A stretch of 64,000 bases of DNA from Amaranthus tricolor (GCF_026212465.1 NC_080055.1:17749556-17813555); one strand, 5' to 3'. Shown: positions 1-11,927, counted from the first letter of the stretch. Notes: a model not told the origin generated them from the sequence alone. A program made the numbers and translations.

Positions 1-146
1 AAAAACTTGGTTAGGAGTTACACCTTCTAAATTAAAAGATAGTAGTTCCTCTAACACTTTCTCAGTCTGTTCAACTACTTTTTGCTCACGATCATCAGTG
101 CGGGCCATCACATTTGCCATAGTTGAAAGATGAACATTCATGTCTA
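1..146 (-). pseudogene. Myb/SANT-like (Harbinger ORF1) C-terminal fragment
   Basis: The minus strand reads MNVHLSTMANVMARTDDREQ and continues through a KVLEELLSFNLEGVTPNQVF stretch. This resembles the C-terminal part of the Myb/SANT-like proteins that PIF/Harbinger elements encode as their second protein, which helps recruit the transposase to DNA. It follows the transposase reading directly, in another frame, with no start codon or DNA-binding domain between. The N-terminal SANT part is therefore missing here, probably by an internal deletion. The fragment runs off the window edge. Confidence 0.55.
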
Positions 147-148
147 AG

Positions 149-1257
149 AATCCCCCATCTTCCCTTGAGTAATCCAAAGCATCTCTCAATCACATTTCTA
201 GCTTTTGCATGCCTTAAGTTGAAATATTCTTCGGCGGTTTGGGGTTGTCGGGGGCCATTATTTCATTCTCTAAGATGATAAAGATGCCCTCTATAGGGTG
301 CAAGGAATCCTTCTCCATTAGTATATCCTCCATCACATAGATAATAACAACCTTGACAAATTAAAAAAAAAATATTACTCTCTTACTAAGTTAATCTCAA
401 ATAAAATCTAGTACGTCAATCAAATTACCTTTTGGAACTTTCAACCCATTAAGCCTAGAAATAGCATCTCGAAGAATCCGACCATCGTGTGCCGACCCCT
501 CCCAACCAGGTAAGACATATATAAATTCCATCTCGGGTGAACATACTCCTAATACATTCATAGCAAGGGTACCTTTTCTAGTCCGATATTTGGATCGCTC
601 ATCACAAGGAACATTCACTAGAATCATTGTACCATCAAGGGCACCTAATGAGTTCTACAAAACAAACAATATCACTTTACAATATGTAATAGTCTCTCCA
701 TTTTATCTCAAATTAAAGTGTTGGTTTTTATTTACCTTGAAATATTTCCATCTTTCATCGTTGCAATCCTCTTGTATTGGTGTTTGTTTCTTAAGAAGAA
801 TATCATGTAACTTTAAGATTGCTAACAAACAAGCATGAAATTGTCTACTAATAGTTTCACCACTTCTATAAAAATGTGCACCCATCATTCTATTTTTCTT
901 ATGGTGAGCTAATGTGTATAAGAAACCCGCAACCATCTCTTCCAAACATGTGTTTCTTGTTTCATTTAATCCACCAATATCTCTAACCATCTCTAAAAGA
1001 ACACCAAATGTGTATCGATTTATACGAAGATAGTTCCTACACAAAGTGTCACTTTCTCTAATCATTCTATTCAAGTTGTGCAATCTCATTTTTCTCCTAG
1101 TTTTTTTATCAAGCTTAACATAATGGGAATCGTATATAGTTTTTCTCATCGAGTACAACATCAAATGTAGCAACACAACACAATTAATCATAGTAATTAT
1201 GAACCGAATACAGTCCCAATTTCTCTTCCTTTTCAAAGAAGTACCAATGCTAGCCAT
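149..1257 (-). pseudogene. PIF/Harbinger transposase (ALP1/HARBI1-like), broken
   Basis: Three exons can be read on the minus strand. Exon 1 is 1257-736, starting MASIGTSLKRKRNW, with a GT donor after RWKYFK. Exon 2 is 654-429, after a TTTTGTAG acceptor, and contains ALDGTMILVNVP and YVLPGWEGSAHDGRILRDA, the DDE_4-type nuclease core with catalytic aspartates. Exon 3 starts near 353 and contains YTNGEGFLAPYRGHLYHLRE and ARNVIERCFGLLKGRWGILR. The family cuts and pastes DNA at TTA/TAA targets in the nucleus. An in-frame TGA follows HLRE in exon 3, and the reading then fuses out of frame to a Myb/SANT fragment near 146, so the copy is not functional as it stands. Confidence 0.82.
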
Positions 1258-1263
1258 TTTCTG

Positions 1264-1330
1264 TACAAATGAACATCAATAAGAACATCAAAGAAGTACA
1301 AATGAACATCAATAAGAACATCAAAGAAGT
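1264..1330. repeat. Two tandem copies of a 33-bp unit
   Basis: The unit beginning TACAAATGAACATCAATAAG occurs at 1264 and again at 1297, with almost no divergence. It lies just upstream of the PIF transposase start codon, in its leader. This is most simply recent slippage or unequal exchange. Confidence 0.85.
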
Positions 1331-2288
1331 ACCAAGCACCTTGTTTCCATGTATTCTTGAAAACCACACAAACAAACAAACAATGATACATAATCAAGTT
1401 TCTAAAATCCCAATTTTTTATCATACTAAAACAACATCAATAATCCCAATTTCTAAAATCCCAAGTTTCTAAAACAACATCAATTTGGATATCAGTTCCA
1501 GAAGCAAAAACAACAAATCCAGTGAACTCAGATTTAATTTGGATATCAATAAGCATCAACAAGCATCAAGTTAAATGGGAAATCAACAAGCATCAATACA
1601 GTGAACTCAGATTTGGTTTCAACAGCAACAAGATTCAAGCACCAATACTGCTTCAACAATCAATACGATACAAGATTCAAGCATCAATTTGGGTCAACAG
1701 CTAAAGCATCAATAATACTCAGATTTAGGAGAACGAAACGAAATCTAAAACGAAAACGAAGATACAGCAGCTGAAAAAACGAAATCTTGCAACAAAAACG
1801 AAAACGAAAACAGCAGCAGAAAAAGGATTTAGGAGAAAGAAGAAATCTAAAAAGGAAGATTCAAGCATCAATAAGCATAAAATACAGTGAGAAATCTAAA
1901 AAGGAGAAAGAAGAAAAAGGAAGACTCAACTGTTAATGGAAGACTTAGGGATTCTATTAATGGAGGAAAGAGAACGACGAGAAGAAGTAGAGCAAGTGAG
2001 AACGAAAGAACAGCAGCAGCAGCAACAGGAGGAGGAGGAAGGACGCAGCAAGGATTTTGGTGAGAAAGGAGGCGCGAGGAAGGAGAAGGTAGCAGCTGAA
2101 TGGGGAAGGGAATGGAATGGGAAAGTGAAGGGGGAGGTGGGGAATGAGGATTACCTCATTTAGGTAAACCTAAACCTAAAAATGGGTAAACGGAATCATT
2201 CTAAATGCGAACCAAACAACATCAAAGGGAATGAGGTATTTCCATTCCCTTTCCCTTTCCTTAATACCCCCAACCAAACGCCCCCTTA

Positions 2289-2930
2289 ATATAATTTAAA
2301 ACATGTATTAAAGCCATCCAATGTGAAGTTCTTGGATTTTCCATATATTGGCTTAAATTTAAAATTGTATAAGAAAGATTTGTCCTTGTATTTGCTAGGA
2401 AATTAAGTTTTTCCATACTACTTCTGTAAAAGGTAGGATCTTCCAAAAGACTAAGGCAGAGAGTTCGTTGTTCATTCGTAAAGATATTGCAACCTTTTTA
2501 AATGAGTTACTCTACTTGATTTTAAATACGTTTTTGTCTATTTATGTTGAGTTAAAATCATCACTTTAAGAGTCAACTAACTTGAATCCCTAAACAGTGA
2601 TGTAGTTTGGCTGGATTCTTAATAGTAAGTTTTTTATGCAACCTAAGTGTTCATAGAGGTCTTGAATTTCAATACTATCATTTCCATTCATACGGATATC
2701 ATTCACATATACAACCACTATTATTCTAGTATTTTTTTTATTTATGAATAGAGAATACTCATTATATGATTGGACATATCCTAATTTTTTAAGTTCTTCG
2801 AGTATATTGGACTGTCATTGTCTTGAAGCTTGTTTAAGGATTTTTTTTTTTACCAAACAAACTTTGTAGTTAAGATTTAGTATTCCTTTAGGCTTATGCA
2901 CATAAACTTCCTCATGTAAAGTTCCATGCA
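2289..2930 (-). pseudogene. Copia RT/RNase H relic, 3' half
   Basis: The minus strand gives LHEEVYVHKPKG, KILKQASRQ, VVVYVNDIRMNGND (the copia YVDD box in altered form) and DPTFYRSSMEKLNFLANTRT, TILNLSQYMENPRTSHW and HVLNYIKG. These follow the order of the Ty1-copia reverse transcriptase and start of RNase H. Several stops and frameshifts make it clearly dead. It stops at the PIF terminus at one side, and at the other near 2930 it breaks at the codons for an HG pair. The matching upstream half of RT lies at 14735-15175, on the far side of a 12-kb nest of insertions. Confidence 0.85.
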
Positions 2931-3799
2931 ATGTTGTTAAAGTTAGGGGTGTTCAAAAATACTCGACCCCTTGACCCACATCTTAAATGGCGGGTCAATT
3001 TATTAAAAAAGTAATATGTTATGCGTCGAGTACCTGATTCGTCTTAACCGAGTCGGATCATGGGCCACAAAATAAAGTATATTGGGTACCCGCAGACATG
3101 CTAGATTAGAGGAAATTTTTATAAAAAATATTTTGTTCATTCTGTTGTGGCTGCCTGACTATTTTAGACCAAGTAATAAGTGATTCCTAATTACAAATAA
3201 ATAATAAGAAAGAAAAAAATAGACAGTAACTCATTCCAAGGGCCACACACTTCTTTCTCCCTCATTTTTCCTGTGTTTTTCTCCCAAATTGGAAAGAAAA
3301 AAAAATAGTCAGTACCCTCCGCATATTTTTCTGGCTTTTTCTCTCAAATAGTGATGATTTTTAGGCTACCAGTCATAAATATGATTCTGAATTTCACTAA
3401 TCATGTCACTAGCTCTCCTCAGATGGTCTCCTCAGATGGGTAGATGGGTCAAATGAATTTCACTTTGAAAAGGATGAATTATTAGATTTGGGGGAAAGTG
3501 AGATTGTTGATGAGGATTGTGGTATGAATATGATTACGAATGAGTTAAGAGAGTAAGAAAATGAAGAAATAATGGAACAAAAGGAATTGATCGATTAAGT
3601 AAATGAGCCAGTTAAAGATATGGGCTACCAATAATATTAGAAGAATCAAAATCACCAACAAGTGCTTAGTTTTTCCTTTTATTCCTATAAATAAAGAGTG
3701 TTAAACCGGGTACTTGGTATCCGACCCCATTTATTTGGGTACCCGATGTCCAAGTACCTGGATAAATTGGGTCAGTACAAGGACTTTAAAATTGATACA

Positions 3800-4040
3800 T
3801 GATAGAAATAAACAGAAAATTATATTTTGATTCTATGACAGTTGACTGCATCTTGTAAATTGTTTGTTATAGCAAGATTTATTTTTAGGTCCTTTTGATA
3901 TATATAGAGGTCAGCTGAAGTTATTGTATATATATTAAAACATTCATATGAGATCAGATATAAGCGTGAATAAGAAAAGCTTTTTGTTTTCTCTCTCTCG
4001 GTTTCTTCCTTCTTCTTTCACCATTTTTCTGTATTTTTCA
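3800..4040 (+). repeat. 5' LTR of copia element
   Basis: Begins TGATAGAAATAAAC and ends GTATTTTTCA, with the TG...CA ends typical of LTRs. A TATATATA-rich box lies in the middle and a pyrimidine-rich stretch near the end. It pairs with 8510-8750 at the same length. Confidence 0.97.
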
Positions 4041-4054
4041 TGGTATCAGAGCCA
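4041..4054 (+). promoter_or_regulatory. Primer binding site (initiator tRNA-Met type)
   Basis: TGGTATCAGAGCCA follows the 5' LTR directly. This is complementary to the 3' end of plant initiator methionine tRNA, the usual primer for copia reverse transcription. Confidence 0.93.
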
Positions 4055-4107
4055 TGATTGGCTGAGAAAAGTACCTAATTCTTACAATTTCTTTTGATTT
4101 TCTTCTT

Positions 4108-7100
4108 TTGAAAGAAATAGATTCAGCAATTTCCCCAAATTTTGTTCCTGATTACAATCATGAATTGTTTCTAGGTCATGGTGACAATACTAACCATTCT
4201 CTTTCTACCAAACATCTGAATGGTTTGAACTTTGAGCAATGGGAACGCTTAGTCCAGATTTCTTTAGTGGCGAAGAACAAGATGGGATTTGTAGATGGTT
4301 CATGCAAAAAACCAGCAGATCCACATATGGCAAAGCAGTGGGAAAGATGCAATAAAATGGTAATTTCTTGGCTTCTACATTCTTGTGAAGAAAACATTAG
4401 TTCCAGTGTTCTTTACTATAATTCTGCTGCTGATATATGGAAAGAGTTAAAGAATAGGTTCTCTCAATCTAATGGACCTAAAATTCTGCAAATTGATAAA
4501 GAATTAAATTCTTTTGAACAAGGAAATTTGTCTATTGCTGAGTACTTTACCAAATTGAAGAGTTTATGGGACGCATATGACAGTCTTGTGAAAATTCCCA
4601 AATGTTCTTGTGGTCTTTGTACCTATGATGTTAATGGTTCAATTGTTGAGTTGATTGAGAATCAAAGACTGTACTAATTCTTAATAGGTTTGAATGGAGC
4701 ATATAAAACTGTTAGAGGCAATATTCTTATGATTAAACCAGTACCAGATGTTAATACTGCTTACAGTATCTTGATTCAAGATGAGACCCAGAGAGAATTT
4801 TCTGATAATTCGGTTTCTGTGAGTGAAAATAATGCTTTTGCTGTCAATAGAAACCAGTTTAATTCCAATGGAAATAGGAATTTTTTTTCCCTACATGACT
4901 GGTCATCATTCTGGAAACTACAATAAAGGGAGATCTGGGTCTGTTTCATATCAATCTGGTTCTGGTAATGGTTCTGCATTTCACAAGAATCAAGAAAGAA
5001 GGAGCAATTATTTCTGTGAACATTGTAAAATACAAGGCCACACTATAGATAGATGCTTTAAACTTCATCCTGAATTGAGGAATAAGCCAAGAAGGGTTGC
5101 AATGTTTTCTGAAGGGCAGCATTTAACTTCAGAAATTGATGAAAATATCAGCTCAAACACCAAGTCAGACAACAATAGCACACCTGAAATATACCAACAG
5201 TTTGTCAACATGTTGGCACAACAATTTGCTCCAAATAAAGATCTTAATACCTCTTCTTCATCCAAATCAGCTCTTCTAGCAGGTAACAATCTTTGTTTTC
5301 TGTCATCTGCTAAGAATGATCATTGGACTCTTGATAGTGGTGCAACAGATCATATTAGCCCTTTTTTGGCACATTTTCTACACTATAAACCTGTTAATGA
5401 ACAATGCTTCATAACTCAACCCAATGGTCAACAGGCTAAAGTCATGAACATAGGATCTGTCAAAATATCAGATGATTTGATTCTTGATAATGTGCTTCAT
5501 GTTCCTAATTTTCAATTTAATCTCATTTCAATTTCTAAATTGACCACTCAGCTTCAAAACTTTGTTCTTTTTACACCCACAAATTGCTTGCTTATTTCGT
5601 TTCAATCTTTTTAACAGGATCATTTGATGAAGCATGCTCAGGTCCTTGGTAATGCTCAAAATGGTCTATATCATGTTGGCACTTCTCTTAAATCAAACCA
5701 ATATCCTCCTTCAACTTCTCTTCTGTCAACAGAATGCTTGACATCTACCAGTTTGTACTCCAGACACAATCTTACTCAATTGTGGCACTGCAGACTCGGA
5801 CATTTTCCTTTTCCACAAATGAGACATCTTCAAATTCAATCATGTAATTTTCCTTCAATTGATTGCATTTGTCACATATGTCCTCAAGCTAGACAACAAT
5901 ATAATTCTTTTCCAATTAGCAATAGCAGAGCTTGTAAACTTTTTGAATTACTTCATGTAGATTTATGGGGTCCATATGCTACTCCCACATACAATGGGTA
6001 CAGATATTTTCTTACCATTGTTGATGATTTTTCAAGAGCCACTAATTGGACTTATCTTTTGAGTACCAAGTCTAATGCATTCCCTATCTTGGAAAATTTG
6101 ATCAAATTGCTTCAGAAACAGTTTAATACATCAGTTAAAATTGTAAGATCTGACAATGGCATGGAATTTTGTGATGACAATGCTGTTCAATTTTATAATA
6201 ATATGGGAATTGTTCATCAAACTAGCCTTGTTGGTACTCCCCAACAAAATGGCAGAGTTGAAAGGAATTATAAGCATTTATTAGAAGTAGCTAGAGCTTT
6301 ATATTTTCAATCAAAAATCCCTCTCAAATATTGGGGTGAATGTTTATTACATGCTACTTTTCTTATTAACAGACTTCCTTTATCAGTTTTACATTACAAA
6401 ACCCCATATGAATTGCTTCACAAAAAATTACCTGATTATGGTGCCTTGAAATGTTTTAGAAGTCTCTGTTTTGTTGCCACCTCTAAAAGGGACAAAAACA
6501 AGTTTGCTCCTAGATCTCACCCTTCTATTTTTTTGGGTCTTTATAACACTCAAAAAGGTTACAAAATTCTTGATCTACAAACCCATAAGGTTTTTGTTAC
6601 TAGAAACATTCAATTTCATGAGAATGTTTTTCCTTTCCATCATATTTCTTCTCAAACCTCTCAATCCGTCCTTCCTGTTTCTATTTCTGATTTCACAAAT
6701 TTCTTCTCTTACCCCTCGTCTTCTACTCAACCCTCTTCTATCTCCTCAATTTCAGAAAAAAATTCTTCTTCTTCTCATTCTCCTCCTACATATGCCACTG
6801 TTCTCCGAAGATCCATTAGACAATCTAAACCACCTAGTCATTTGCAGGATTATGTTTTCCAACCTATTCCTCAATCTCATTTATATCAACTACCTCATTT
6901 TTGCAATATTGTCACTTTTTCTTCCTTACCCATCTCTCAACAACAGACATTTGCATTACAGGCAACTTATACTGCCCCATACAACTATCATGAAGCCATT
7001 CTTGATCCTGGATGGAAAGAAGCTATGAATAAAGAAATATCAGCTCTTCATAAGAATGAAACATGGGAATATACTGATCTTCCACCAGGTAAAAAGGCAA

Positions 7101-8512
7101 TTGGTTCCAAATGGGTCTATAAAGCAAAACTCAATAAAGATGGGTCTTTAGAACGACTTAAAGCAAGGCTTGTCATTCAAGGTAATCATCAAAAATATGG
7201 GATAGATTACTTAGAAACCTTCAGTCATGAAGTCAAGATGACTACAATAAGAACAATTATAGCTTTAGCAGCAGCAAGGAAATGGAACATTTATCAGCTT
7301 GATGTCAACAATGCTTTTTTATATGGGAATTTACAAGAGGATGTCTATATGAGAGTTCCACTGGGAATACCCAATCCTCACAATAAAGTTTGTAAACTCA
7401 AGAAATCCCTTTATGGTTCAAAACAAGCCTCTAGACAATGGTTTCAGAAACTTGCTACCTTCTTAAACCCTAGGGATTATCAACAATCCAAGAGTGATCC
7501 TTCTTTGTTTCTAAAGCAGTCTGCTTCAAATATTACAATTCTTGCTGTGTACGTTGATGATATCTTGTTAACTGGTTCCAATTCTACTGAAATAGACAGC
7601 ATTAAAAGGCATCTTGATGATGAGTTTACTATTAAAGATCTTGGTATCCTTCATTACTTTCTTGGAATGGAAGTTTCTTACGTAAGTGAAGGGATTGTTC
7701 TCACACAACATAAGTTTACCAAGGAACTATTGCAGCTACAACATTTTTCTCACAGACCAGCTTCCACTCCATTACCCCTCCATTGCAAGCTCAGTAATGA
7801 AGATCATAATGATTTTTCAGATCCAACTCTGTACAGAACATTAGTAGGCAAGTTAAGTTTTTTGACTCATACAAGACCAGATTTAGCTTTTGCAACTCAG
7901 CTTCTCAGTCAGTTCATGCAAACTCCAAAACAATCTCACTTTGATGCTTTATTACATGTCCTTCAATATGTTAATTCTACTGCTGGTCAAGGTATCCTTT
8001 TGAAAGGAGAAGATACTTTAACTTTGCAGGCCTTCTCTGATTCAGATTGGGCTTCTTGCCCCTTCTCCAGAAGATCTGTGACTGGTTACTTAATTCTTCT
8101 GGGAAACTCTCTTATTAGCTGGAAAAGTAAGAAGCAATCAACCATCTCCAAATCTTCTTCTGAAGCAGAGTACAGAGCTATGCAACAAGCAACATCAGAG
8201 ATCACTTGGTTAGTCAACTTGCTTGAGGAACTTAATGTGACTTCTTTAAAGCCAGTAACTTTACACTGTGACAATCAATCAACAATGCAAATAGCAAAAA
8301 ATCCAGTATACCATGAGAGGACAAAACACATTGAAATTGATTGTCATTTCACTAGAGAAAAGCTAATGGAAGGGCTTATTCAGTTGACTTATTTGCCTAC
8401 TCAAAATCAATTGGCCGATGTGCTCACAAAGATTCTTCCTCCAACTCACTTCAAAACTCTTCTTTTCAAGCAGGGAATGTTTCCACCCCCAGCTTGGGGG
8501 GGGGGGGGGTGA
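4108..8512 (+). pseudogene. Copia gag-pol polyprotein, three disruptions
   Basis: Domain order is Gag, protease, integrase, reverse transcriptase, RNase H, as in Ty1-copia. Gag (4108 onward) has a UBN2-like core and a CX2CX4HX4C zinc knuckle (CEHC..GHTIDRC, about 5014-5055). Protease shows LDSGATDH. Integrase shows the HHCC start LWHCRLGHF and the D, D, E positions in HVDLWGPY, VRSDNGMEF and GRVERNYKHLLE. RT shows YQLDVNNAFLYGN and YVDDILLTGS. RNase H shows SDSDWAS and SSSEAEYRA. An in-frame TAA at 4675-4677, a frameshift at a run of eight T (4881-4888) and an in-frame TAA at 5612-5614 break the front part. From 5624 to 8512 the frame is open, 962 codons. The final stop is the TGA that opens the 3' LTR. 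Confidence 0.95.
8496..8509 (+). promoter_or_regulatory. Polypurine tract, pure run of 14 G
   Basis: Fourteen consecutive G bases lie directly before the 3' LTR. A purine-rich tract here primes plus-strand DNA synthesis. A pure G run of this length is unusual, and its length decides which frame meets the LTR. Confidence 0.8.
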
Positions 8513-8750
8513 TAGAAATAAACAAAAAATTATATTTTGATTCTATGACAGTTGGCTGCATCTTGTAAATCGTTTGTTATAGCTAGATTTATTTATAGGT
8601 CCTTTTGATATATATAGAGGTCAGCTGAAGTTATTGTATATATATTAAAACATTCATATGAGATCAGATATAAGCGTGAATAAGAAAAGCTTTCTGTTTT
8701 CTGTCTATCGGTTTCTTCCTTCTTCTTTCACCATTTTTCTGTATTTTTCA
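8510..8750 (+). repeat. 3' LTR of copia element
   Basis: Same 241-bp length and TG...CA ends as the 5' LTR, with about eight substitutions. Its first three bases, TGA, serve as the stop codon of the pol frame. Confidence 0.97.
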
Positions 8751-9629
8751 ATACACGACTAACTGGGTATCCGGCTTTTTAGGTACCCGAAATGTTGGTA
8801 AAATCGCAATTTGAAACATAAAATCATACAATTTTATGATTCAAATACACCCCTGCAATTTAAATTGTATGCAAAACCGAAATCAGCTTGAATCGTCCTT
8901 AGAATCGTCAAAATTGGGCTGAATCATTTGAATCGTACGATTCAATGCGATTCAAACAATTCTAAAGCATAGCCCAGAAATGCAACTGTTGGTCCAATTT
9001 TCGCCTATAACATCTTAGCCCACTCAATTGTAGTCAAATCCTAAATCTTAATGAATCTTCCTTCACTCCTTAGCTGCCATTCGACACTTCCTGTTTTCTT
9101 ATTCAATCAACACTTCCTTCCGCAGTTCTACCTAAAACACCTCTGTCGATTCCTTTTTTCGTCGTCCACCAGAAGTTTTGCCGCCGCCGCCTTACTCTGT
9201 CCATAATTCGTTAGATACTCAACTTCTCACTTCTCTCTTCTTTGTCGATTTAGATCTAATTTCTTGCCCTTTTGCTTTTGGTTTTTTCCCTTTTAATTGG
9301 TAATTTATATTTGTTGCTAATTGTTATAAATTGATATTTTGTTGTTCTAAAACACTTCCTAATTTGTTGTTAAATGTTAATTGTTATAATTTATAAATTG
9401 ATATTTTGTATATGAGTAGTAGTTGAATAAAGTATGAACTCATGAAGGTGTTATGAATTTAATTTAATTTGTGATTGAATATTTGAAAGGTGTTAATTAT
9501 GAATTTGATGATTGAGATATTGAATCATGTATTATGTATTTGAATATTTGAAAGGTGTTATTATTTATTGAATATTGATAGTAGATTAACAGTAAACGAG
9601 TTAGATTTGTGTCGACATTATGTCCATCT

Positions 9630-10770
9630 CTCGTAATAATAAGAGGAAAACTTAAACTGGTAGTAGGACAGACCTACGCTGCGAGCATGATACTGAAGTT
9701 GATAATAATTCGACGAAAGTGAAGTGCAAAAATTGTGGTGTTATGCATTCTAGTGGAATGTATAGGTTTAAACACCATCTAGTAATTTTGTACTAAAGTT
9801 AATGTTAAAACTTGGTTGCAAGTTCCTAATGATGTCAAGCATAAGTTTAGGGCATTATTAGAAGCCAGTGTAGAATCATCAATTGTAAAAAAGAGAAAAT
9901 TAAATGAGTTCGGTAAGCAAGAAATCTCAAATGAATATAATAGTAATCAAAGGGTTAGGGGAAGTATGGATGCTATTGTTAGGAAAGGCAAATATGGTGT
10001 CCAAAAAACACTTAATCAAAAATATGTAAAGGAGGAAGGAGAAGTTGTTTGTCAACAAATTGCTCGTTTCTTTTACACTATTGCTATTCCATTTGAAGCG
10101 GTTAATAATCCTGAATTTCCAATCTTGCTTGAAAAAGTTGCAAAGTTTGGGATTGGATTCAAACGTACAAGTTATCATGACATGCGGGCTACATTCTTAA
10201 ATAAAGAAAAGGCCAACCTTGTTTGGACACTATGTGCTACTCATTGCATTGATTTAATGTTAGAGGATTTGGAAAAACATTTAAAAGTTCATAACTCCAC
10301 AATTTCAAAGGCAAGGAAGATTACAACATACATTTACTTTAAAACCTTACTTCTTACTTGGATGAAAGAGTTTACAAAAGGTAGGGAATTGATTAGACCG
10401 ACTATTACTAGATGTGCTACATAATACTTGAAGTAGAGATGCTTAAATCAGCATAAAGGATCACTATTGGCTTTGTTTGCATCTAATAAGTGGAAATCTA
10501 GTAAGTTTCTTCATCAATGGAAGGAAATTGGGTTCAAAAACTTGTTTGGATACTTGAGGATTTTGGCAGAGAGTTGTGACATGTTTGAAAGCGTCATTGC
10601 CTCTTGTAAAAGTCTTCCATACGGTTGATTCAGATGAGAATCCAGCAATAGGATTTATATATGAAGCAATGACTCAAGCCAAAAATAAAATCAAGGTAAA
10701 ATTGAATGGCGTTGAGAAAAACTAAGTCATTTTTAGATATTGTTATTGTTTTACGAAATCATCAATACAA
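9630..10770 (+). pseudogene. hAT transposase remnant (BED finger and N-terminal core)
   Basis: A BED-type zinc finger reads DLRCEHDTEVDNNSTKVKC then KNCGVMHSSGMYRFKHHL (about 9670-9785), with paired Cys and His. After a frame change, LQVPNDVKHKFRALLEAS leads into the longest open stretch (9816-10424). This contains FFYTIAIPFEAVNNPEFP (DUF659-like region) and TLCATHCIDLMLEDLEKH, a CxxH motif common in plant hAT transposases. From 10425 several stops follow, with further recognisable pieces (LNQHKGSLLALFASNKW, FESVIASCKSL). The copy is dead and is cut at 10786 by a CACTA element. Its acidic C-terminal tail reappears at 14322. Confidence 0.83.
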
Positions 10771-10785
10771 GCGGGAGGAGGTGAA

Positions 10786-11080
10786 CACTAGTGGAAAAAA
10801 CCTTATTTGCTGCTTGTCATTTGCTGCGGTTTTCCTTAGACGCAGCATTAAATAGCAAAAAAAATTTAGAAAAAAAAGTTAATTAATTATTGCGGTTTTA
10901 CATGCGCCCGCAGCAAATATTTAGTTGGACTATCAATTGTTGCGGTTATACTAGTGCCCGCAGCAAATAGCTCATTTCACAATACTCAATTGTAGCGATT
11001 AGGTATATGCCCGCAGCAAATACGCATTTCACAAAACTCAATTGCTGCGGTTTTGTTTTACGCCCGTAGCAAATATACTC
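10786..11080. repeat. Left subterminal repeats of CACTA copy A
   Basis: At least four units of the form TTGCTGCGGTT, a short spacer, then CCGCAGCAAAT occur here; each unit is itself an imperfect palindrome. Subterminal repeats of this sort are the binding sites of the TNPA-type protein in En/Spm. Confidence 0.85.
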
Positions 11081-11927
11081 TTTCATTTCACAAAATTAAA
11101 ACCCGCCATTTATTTTCACAAATATACTTTACTACTGTTGTATTCTCTCAAGCAAACCCACCATTTTCGCCATTCAACGTTTCATTCTTCATCTTCATCT
11201 TCTTCTAAAAACCATAAATTCTTCATCATTTGCTGCTTTCTTCGCAAATTGATTCATAAACCTATTGAAAAACACTCGAAAACACTGTACGTAACTGTTT
11301 CTTCAAACCTGTTCTTCATCTTCTTGGTTCATAAACCCATGATATTTGGTCTTGTTCATCTTCAAAACCCACGACATTAAGGTATTTTTTCTCTTTTTAA
11401 TTTGTTAAGCATTTAAGCTTTGCAAGATATTCATGAAAACACTCGAAATTTTGGGCAACTGTTTGTATACTAATTTTGTTTCTCTGTTTTTCGTTGTAGA
11501 TAACATAACCCACGAAATCAAGGTAATTATATTTATTTTACTAATTTGCAAGTTCATATCTTTATTGTTTAACATGTAATTTAGTAATTTAGTGCTAAAG
11601 ATATCAATTTACTTGTGAATTTTACATTATTCAAGTTTATGTTATTAGTTTGTTAAATATTTGTGTAATTTGTTAAAAATGTGGTTTCTTGTTATAGTTA
11701 TGTCTTTGACTATTAGAACTAGAATATGATTTTATTTACAATGTAGTGCTTAATATTGAAGTATGAAGTATATAATTAGAATATGAAGTATGTATATTTA
11801 GGGTTAAATAGATTTGGTATAAATAAGTATATATTTTTAGGGTTAAATATGTTTGTTATAAATAAGTATATATGTTTAAAAGTTGTGTATTAATTTTGTT
11901 TTGAATTAATTAATCACACTAATTAGG

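Larger units (their letters stand above)
1..2285 (-). mobile_element. PIF/Harbinger DNA transposon, truncated by window edge
   Basis: The right boundary is clear. On the minus strand the element begins GGGGGCGTTTGGTTGGGGG, a PIF/Harbinger-type terminus, and is followed on the plus strand by TTA (2286-2288), the 3-bp target typical of this superfamily. Inside, a DDE transposase gene and a Myb/SANT-like fragment lie on the minus strand. Nothing else codes between 1258 and 2160: it is an A-rich leader with purine-rich low-complexity sequence, and a small hairpin AATGAGG/CCTCATT near 2145-2162. The other end lies outside the window. The insertion broke the RNase H part of an older copia relic. 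Confidence 0.85.
3800..8750 (+). mobile_element. Ty1-copia LTR retrotransposon with both LTRs and TSD
   Basis: Two 241-bp LTRs, a primer binding site, a gag-pol reading and a polypurine tract are all in place. The element is flanked by a perfect 5-bp duplication ATACA (3795-3799 and 8751-8755). By eye the LTRs differ at about 8 of 241 positions (about 3 percent), so the insertion is moderately young. At a rate of 1.3e-8 per site per year this would be roughly 1-1.5 million years, but the rate is an assumption. It sits inside the GGGTACCCG hAT-like element. Confidence 0.97.
2944..8794. mobile_element. hAT-like element with GGGTACCCG subterminal motifs, holding a copia insertion
   Basis: The left end TTAGGGGTGTTCAAAAAT resembles common hAT/MITE termini and is followed by many CGGGTACC/GGGTACCCG-type motifs (2960-3100, 3700-3780, 8760-8795). 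Flanking sequences ATGTTGTTAAAG and ATGTTGGTAAAA look like a diverged 8-bp target duplication (GTTGTTAA/GTTGGTAA) in the terminus of the outer hAT. No right-end copy of the TTAGGGGTG repeat is visible, so the right terminus may be trimmed. Net length without the copia is about 890 bp. The stretch 3400-3640 gives short acidic readings (DELLDLGESEIVDEDCGMN) that may be an exon remnant; I do not recognise it. Confidence 0.5.

Noticed and set aside
1936..2163. 75-codon Glu/Gln-rich ORF in the PIF element
   Set aside because: Purine-rich low-complexity leader near the terminus, opposite to the transposase gene; not protein-like.
6471..7028. 185-codon ORF inside copia pol
   Set aside because: Shadow frame of the integrase to RT region, which is clearly coding in the main frame.
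11042..11380. 112-codon ORF at the left of CACTA copy A
   Set aside because: Lies in subterminal repeats and leader; a partly similar leader in copy B (55973-56290) does not keep the protein sequence.
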